The notes beneath the pieces were generated by a model. The model saw nothing but the letters and a program-made list of their open reading frames with translations, was not told where the DNA came from and ran no database searches. The position numbers were made by a program, and so were the translations under genes. 13,371 nucleotides of DNA from UBA4582 sp964228885. GTDB lineage: Bacteria; Pseudomonadota; Gammaproteobacteria; Pseudomonadales; Azotimanducaceae. Below, in pieces: positions 13,240 to 13,371 of the stretch. The DNA lies in assembly GCA_964228885.1 (NCBI GenBank), contig CAXRCG010000220.1:1-13371 (forward strand). The letters are read 5' to 3'. Numbering within the stretch: the stretch's first letter is position 1; each line of letters begins with the position of its first letter.

Positions 13240-13282
13240 CCCTACCTAAGCAGTTGGCGGTTTAGTAGAAGGGAGCAGGTCA
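13075..13282 (+). mobile_element. Right-end fragment of an IS3-family insertion sequence
   Basis: After the transposase stop, the sequence runs through GGCGGTTTAGTAGAAGGGAG to GCAGGTCA at about 13275-13282. This is the style of an IS3-family right inverted repeat (TGACCTGC inward on the other strand). No matching left end was found in the window, so only the right end survives. The exact end is by family resemblance. Confidence 0.6.
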
Positions 13283-13371
13283 CTCGGCTTTCGTCTGTTC
13301 AAGGCTGACTGGTTTGCCGCCGAATAGGCTGACTGCGTGTTGCCGAATGACAACTACTGTCAGAGGCGGTT

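Noticed and set aside
1..13371. CRISPR array, tRNA, rRNA or replication origin
   Set aside because: No regularly spaced direct repeats, no tRNA-like cloverleaf sequence, no rRNA similarity and no iteron or DnaA-box cluster was seen.

Overview
The window looks like a mosaic accessory region of a gammaproteobacterium, probably marine. The evidence is an AcoR-type sigma-54 activator next to a transporter-like outer-membrane gene, a 204-residue tyrosine recombinase of a kind widely annotated in such genomes, an IS3 remnant and several exported proteins. I see no rRNA, tRNA or CRISPR array, and the species cannot be named from the sequence.

Layout. (1) 1-2242: the 5' end of an exported, outer-membrane-transporter-like gene on the minus strand, with a near-perfect -24/-12 (sigma-54) promoter, divergent from a sigma-54-dependent activator. 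This is a regulator/target pair. (2) 2399-3216: first copy of a compact element, about 815 bp, with terminal inverted repeats (TIRs). It encodes only the recombinase, and this copy has lost a catalytic His. (3) 3587-7259: an overlapping two-gene operon resembling the GapS6a/GapS6b anti-phage pair. Both proteins carry the same GDNV-containing motif. (4) 7260-7700: a gene-free stretch with an attC-like imperfect palindrome. (5) 7701-9326: a ZapE/AFG1-family AAA+ ATPase on the minus strand that looks eukaryotic rather than bacterial. It lies between a solo copy of the element's left-end motif and a degenerate inverted right-end-like motif. (6) 9379-10192: second copy of the recombinase element, with perfect 12-bp TIRs and intact catalytic residues. 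(7) 10374-12638: a three-gene minus-strand operon for exported proteins (FIMAH plus regulatory-like repeats; half of a surface-type domain; a SecD-P1-head-like small protein), with a hairpin leader and a clear intrinsic terminator. (8) 13057-13282: another solo left-end motif, after which a broken IS3-family transposase resumes at the very next base.

Main idea. An 18-base motif, AATGTTCGCTTTGCGACC, marks the left end of both recombinase elements. It also occurs alone at two other module boundaries, and its first 12 bases recur inverted at the right ends. This suggests a recombinase-driven, cassette-like way of assembling unrelated modules: a defence pair, a eukaryote-like ATPase and possibly the surface-protein operon. 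The repeats, TIRs and boundaries are visible directly. The mobilisation mechanism is inference.
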